This document shows, in pieces, positions 5,804-7,829 of a stretch of DNA of 7,829 nucleotides. The DNA comes from Bacteroidota bacterium (GTDB lineage Bacteria; Bacteroidota; Bacteroidia; Flavobacteriales; Weeksellaceae). Location of the stretch: the NCBI GenBank assembly GCA_023420435.1, contig JAEZWE010000111.1, positions 1 through 7,829 on the forward strand, read 5' to 3'. The first letter of the stretch is position 1. Each line of letters opens with the position of its first letter. The notes beneath the pieces are model-generated. The model was not told where the DNA came from. It saw only the letters and a program-made list of their open reading frames with translations, and searched no databases. The translations under genes were made by a program, and so were the position numbers.

Positions 5804-7363
5804 TTAATCCTTTTTTCTAATCAACCACAATCCAATAAACGTCAACAATCCGTTGATGATAATCAGTTCAACCCCAATTTTATAATCGCTGTAAAGGGTT
5901 ACAAAATAATTTATTAAATACGTGAAAACCGGCGCCAATAAAGTAACGATAAGGATGCCGTATTTTTTTGTAATTTGTGCTTTGGTCAAAATTCCGAAAG
6001 CGAAAAGTCCCAGAAGTGGTCCATACGTATAACCTGCAACTTCCATGATGAGATACACGATGGATTTATCATTTATCGCCTTGAAAATCATAATTAAAAC
6101 AAAGAAAACCACCGTAAAAATCAAGTGAATTCTCATCCTGATTTTCTTTTTTTGTTTTTCTGTTTTCTCTTCGTCTTCATTTAAATTCAATAAGTCAACA
6201 CAGTATGAACTGGTAACCGCAGTTAAAGCGCCATCAGCAGAAGGAAAGAGCGCCGAAATTAAACCAATAATAAAAATTACTGAAATAAAGAGAGGAAAAT
6301 ACCCTTGTAAAGACAATGCGGGAAACAAATCGTCGCCCATAATATTATTGATGTTTCCAGCAGCATCTTTGAATCCGAAAACGTTGGTTATGGTTTCTTT
6401 CCCTGAAATAATATTGGTGATTTGTCCGTATTCTGCACCGTTGGTTTGCGCAAATAGATATAAAAGTCCGCCTAAAAATAAGAAGGCAAGATTTACGATT
6501 AATAGCGTTACTGCAAACGTGAGCATATTTTTTTTAGAATTTCTCAGGTTGTCAACGGAAATGTTTTTCTGCATCATTTCCTGGTCTAAACCGGTCATTG
6601 CAATAGTTATGAACATTCCACCCAAGATAGTTTTGAGGAAAAATGTTTTGGAATTGACATCAAAATTCACAAAATGGGTATATTTTTTATCAGATAAAAT
6701 TTGAAAAGCTTCACCTGTAGAAATATTCAAACTACTCAAAATATAAATGATACAGCCCACTAAACTGATAATCATAAACGAAGTTTGAAGGGTATCAGTA
6801 ATCACAATAGTTTTTACTCCACCTTCGAAAGTGTACAGCAAAACCATTAATAAAATAACTGCAGAAGTTGCCCAAAACGGAACTCCCAAACCTTGCAATA
6901 GGAAAATTTGTAAAACATTCACCACCAAATATAATCTCGCAGTTGCGCCAATAGAACGGGAAATAATGAAAAAAAGCGATCCGATTTTATGTGCTTCTAC
7001 ATTAAATCTTTTTCCTAAATACGTATAAATCGAGGTGAGATTTAATTTATAATAAAGCGGAAGCAAGACAAAAGCAACGATAAAATAGCCGATGAAAAAA
7101 CCAATCACCAACATATAATATTCAAAACCGCCGAAAATATATTCGGTTCCTGTCATCTTACCGACGGTTCCCGGAACTGAAATGAAGGTAACACCACTCA
7201 AACTCGTCCCAATCATACCAAAAGCAACCAGCCACCATTTGCTTTTTTTATTTCCTATAAAAAAGGATTGATTATCCGCATTTCTGCTGGTGATGTAAGC
7301 AATACCCAATAAACCGACAAAATAAACAAAAACGAAAAGCAAGAGAATTGTGGATGAATTCAT
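5804..7363 (-). CDS. Sodium:solute symporter (SSS family), substrate unknown
   Basis: 519-residue inner-membrane transporter of the SSS/SGLT family (LeuT fold), coupling uptake of a solute to Na+. About 13 hydrophobic segments are visible, beginning at residues 5-24 with the N terminus outside by family topology. Family features include the SGVTFISVPG stretch (56-65, TM2), the Y-L-G-K-R-F motif after TM3 (115-120), the R-S-I-G-A-T-A-R-L-Y helix (136-145), the T-D-T-L-Q-T motif (189-194), and TM9-like ISALFPSADGALTAVTSS (369-386). The hydroxyl residues near the end of that last helix correspond to the family's Na2 sodium site. A charged cytoplasmic loop (about 392-411, rich in E and K) follows. 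Length and topology are complete. The substrate cannot be read from the sequence: sugar, proline, pantothenate, sialic acid and other carriers share this architecture. The ATG at 7363 lies 20 bp after a TATATTTG -7 element. The next gene follows after one base. Confidence 0.93.
   Translation of the reverse strand: MNSSTILLLFVFVYFVGLLGIAYITSRNADNQSFFIGNKKSKWWLVAFGMIGTSLSGVTFISVPGTVGKMTGTEYIFGGFEYYMLVIGFFIGYFIVAFVLLPLYYKLNLTSIYTYLGKRFNVEAHKIGSLFFIISRSIGATARLYLVVNVLQIFLLQGLGVPFWATSAVILLMVLLYTFEGGVKTIVITDTLQTSFMIISLVGCIIYILSSLNISTGEAFQILSDKKYTHFVNFDVNSKTFFLKTILGGMFITIAMTGLDQEMMQKNISVDNLRNSKKNMLTFAVTLLIVNLAFLFLGGLLYLFAQTNGAEYGQITNIISGKETITNVFGFKDAAGNINNIMGDDLFPALSLQGYFPLFISVIFIIGLISALFPSADGALTAVTSSYCVDLLNLNEDEEKTEKQKKKIRMRIHLIFTVVFFVLIMIFKAINDKSIVYLIMEVAGYTYGPLLGLFAFGILTKAQITKKYGILIVTLLAPVFTYLINYFVTLYSDYKIGVELIIINGLLTFIGLWLIRKKD
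5808..5813 (-). promoter_or_regulatory. Ribosome-binding site AAAGGA of the GIY-YIG gene
   Basis: AAAGGA lies five bases before the GIY-YIG ATG (5802), within the last codons of the symporter gene. A clear Shine-Dalgarno is notable because the other starts here lack one. It supports the ATG at 5802 and re-initiation after the symporter stop (TAA, one base, ATG). Confidence 0.65.
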
Positions 7364-7383
7364 TCTGAAATTTTAAATTTCCA

Positions 7384-7391
7384 CAAATATA
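7384..7391 (-). promoter_or_regulatory. Bacteroidota-type -7 promoter element (TATATTTG) for the symporter unit
   Basis: On the minus strand, TATATTTG matches TAnnTTTG exactly and lies 20 bp before the symporter ATG at 7363, giving a very short leader. No TTG is present at the usual -33 distance; that position falls in the heptamer repeat (7404-7438). Confidence 0.65.
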
Positions 7392-7403
7392 GAATTTTGA
7401 TTG

Positions 7404-7438
7404 GGAAGATGGAAGAAGGATGATGGAAGTTGGATGTT
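7404..7438. repeat. Five-unit 7-bp tandem repeat (GGAWGWW) upstream of the symporter promoter
   Basis: Five consecutive heptamers can be read on the plus strand: GGAAGAT, GGAAGAA, GGATGAT, GGAAGTT and GGATGTT. All share GGA and differ only by A/T exchanges at positions 4, 6 and 7. The array ends 12 bp before the symporter's -7 box and covers where a -33 element should be. It lies outside any gene supported here. Confidence 0.75.
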
Positions 7439-7473
7439 TTAAAGATTGTCTTTCAACAAAAAATAACTTCATA

Positions 7474-7513
7474 AAAAAACATCAAAAAGGATTTTTTTCT
7501 TTTGATGTTTTTT
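7474..7513 (-). terminator. Terminator after the flavin reductase-like gene, A/T-flanked
   Basis: A perfect 14-bp stem (7474-7487, AAAAAACATCAAAA, and 7500-7513) encloses a 12-nt loop. Read on the minus strand it ends in a T-run and lies 18 bp after the stop of the reductase gene at 7532. The opposite orientation also ends in T, but no plus-strand gene leads into it. Confidence 0.8.
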
Positions 7514-7531
7514 GCAGAGTTTAGGTGATGA

Positions 7532-7829
7532 TTATTCTAAAATTTTCTTGAAATCCTCAATTTTTTCTTGAAGTTCTTTTGCCAATTCTTTGTTGGAAAT
7601 TTCACCTTTTTCCAAATCAAAATTTTCATCAAACTTCTGTAGAGAAAAGGTTTCTTTGATATCGGCTCCAAATCCGGGGAAAAATTTCTTGGCGTGTTCC
7701 AACACATTTCCGCCACCAAAACCTCCTGTAGAAGTGGCCATCACAAACATCGGTTTTCCTTGCCAAACTTTCACTTCAATTCGGGAAGCCCAGTCGTAAA
7801 TATTTTTAAAAGCTGCACTGTAAATTTTG
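7532..7829 (-). CDS. NAD(P)H-dependent FMN reductase-like flavoprotein, C-terminal part (5' truncated by window edge)
   Basis: The frame is open from the window's right edge to the TAA at 7532-7534, encoding the last 99 residues or so. The first visible residues are K-I-Y-S-A-A-F-K-N-I-Y-D-W-A-S-R, typical of the region after the E-Y-N motif in flavodoxin-fold NADPH-dependent FMN reductases (azobenzene/chromate reductase group). They are followed by W-Q-G-K-P-M-F-V-M-A-T-S-T-G-G-F-G-G-G, the core strand with its glycine-rich FMN/substrate loop, and a C-terminal helix rich in E and K. An in-frame GTG at 7774 is internal, because conserved family sequence continues upstream of it. The product would be a soluble cytoplasmic enzyme that reduces flavins, quinones or related compounds with NAD(P)H. 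The exact substrate is unknown. The gene's promoter lies outside the window. Confidence 0.85.
   Translation of the reverse strand, partial: KIYSAAFKNIYDWASRIEVKVWQGKPMFVMATSTGGFGGGNVLEHAKKFFPGFGADIKETFSLQKFDENFDLEKGEISNKELAKELQEKIEDFKKILE

Noticed and set aside
7532..7774. Short complete gene starting at GTG 7774
   Set aside because: The frame stays open to the window edge, and the upstream residues (Y-S-A-A-F-K-N-I-Y-D-W) match the reductase family, so GTG 7774 is internal to a truncated gene.

Overview
The window looks like a chromosomal segment of a low-GC Bacteroidota bacterium, most likely Flavobacteriia of the Chryseobacterium/Weeksellaceae type. The protein sequences read as that group's versions of the families. 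The intergenic regions carry the Bacteroidota -7 promoter consensus TAnnTTTG, Shine-Dalgarno sequences are mostly weak or absent, and transketolase is split into two genes. This placement rests on pattern recognition; no database search was run.

Layout. Positions 1-1070 (+) hold the 3' part of a SurA-like periplasmic peptidyl-prolyl isomerase with two parvulin domains, closed by a strong intrinsic terminator (1090-1118). Next comes a nitronate monooxygenase/FabK-like flavoprotein (about 1175-2119, +). After an intergenic promoter/operator region lies a RIC/YtfE/ScdA-type di-iron Fe-S cluster repair protein (2225-2941, +). Two strong back-to-back hairpins (2970-3005 and 3015-3049) separate it from the convergent minus-strand genes. 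These are a split transketolase pair (N-terminal half 4038-4889, C-terminal half 3072-4019) with its own promoter near 4911-4918. Upstream on the same strand is a two-gene unit. A sodium:solute symporter (5804-7363) is followed after a single base by a GIY-YIG/DUF4357 protein (4969-5802), whose stop codon touches a terminator hairpin. The window ends in the C-terminal part of an NAD(P)H-dependent FMN reductase-like flavoprotein (7532-7829, -) with its own terminator (7474-7513).

How the genes relate. Most are housekeeping or stress genes that sit side by side rather than forming one pathway: envelope protein folding, flavin-dependent oxidation, repair of nitrosative/oxidative Fe-S damage, the non-oxidative pentose phosphate pathway, and Na+-coupled uptake. 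I found no convincing undescribed multigene system. The points most worth a second look are an operator-like inverted repeat before the Fe-S repair gene, a palindrome on the transketolase promoter, a five-unit 7-bp tandem repeat just upstream of the symporter promoter, and the tight coupling of the symporter to a GIY-YIG/DUF4357 gene of unknown role. No intergenic stretch exceeds about 170 bases. No tRNA, rRNA, CRISPR array or insertion sequence was seen.
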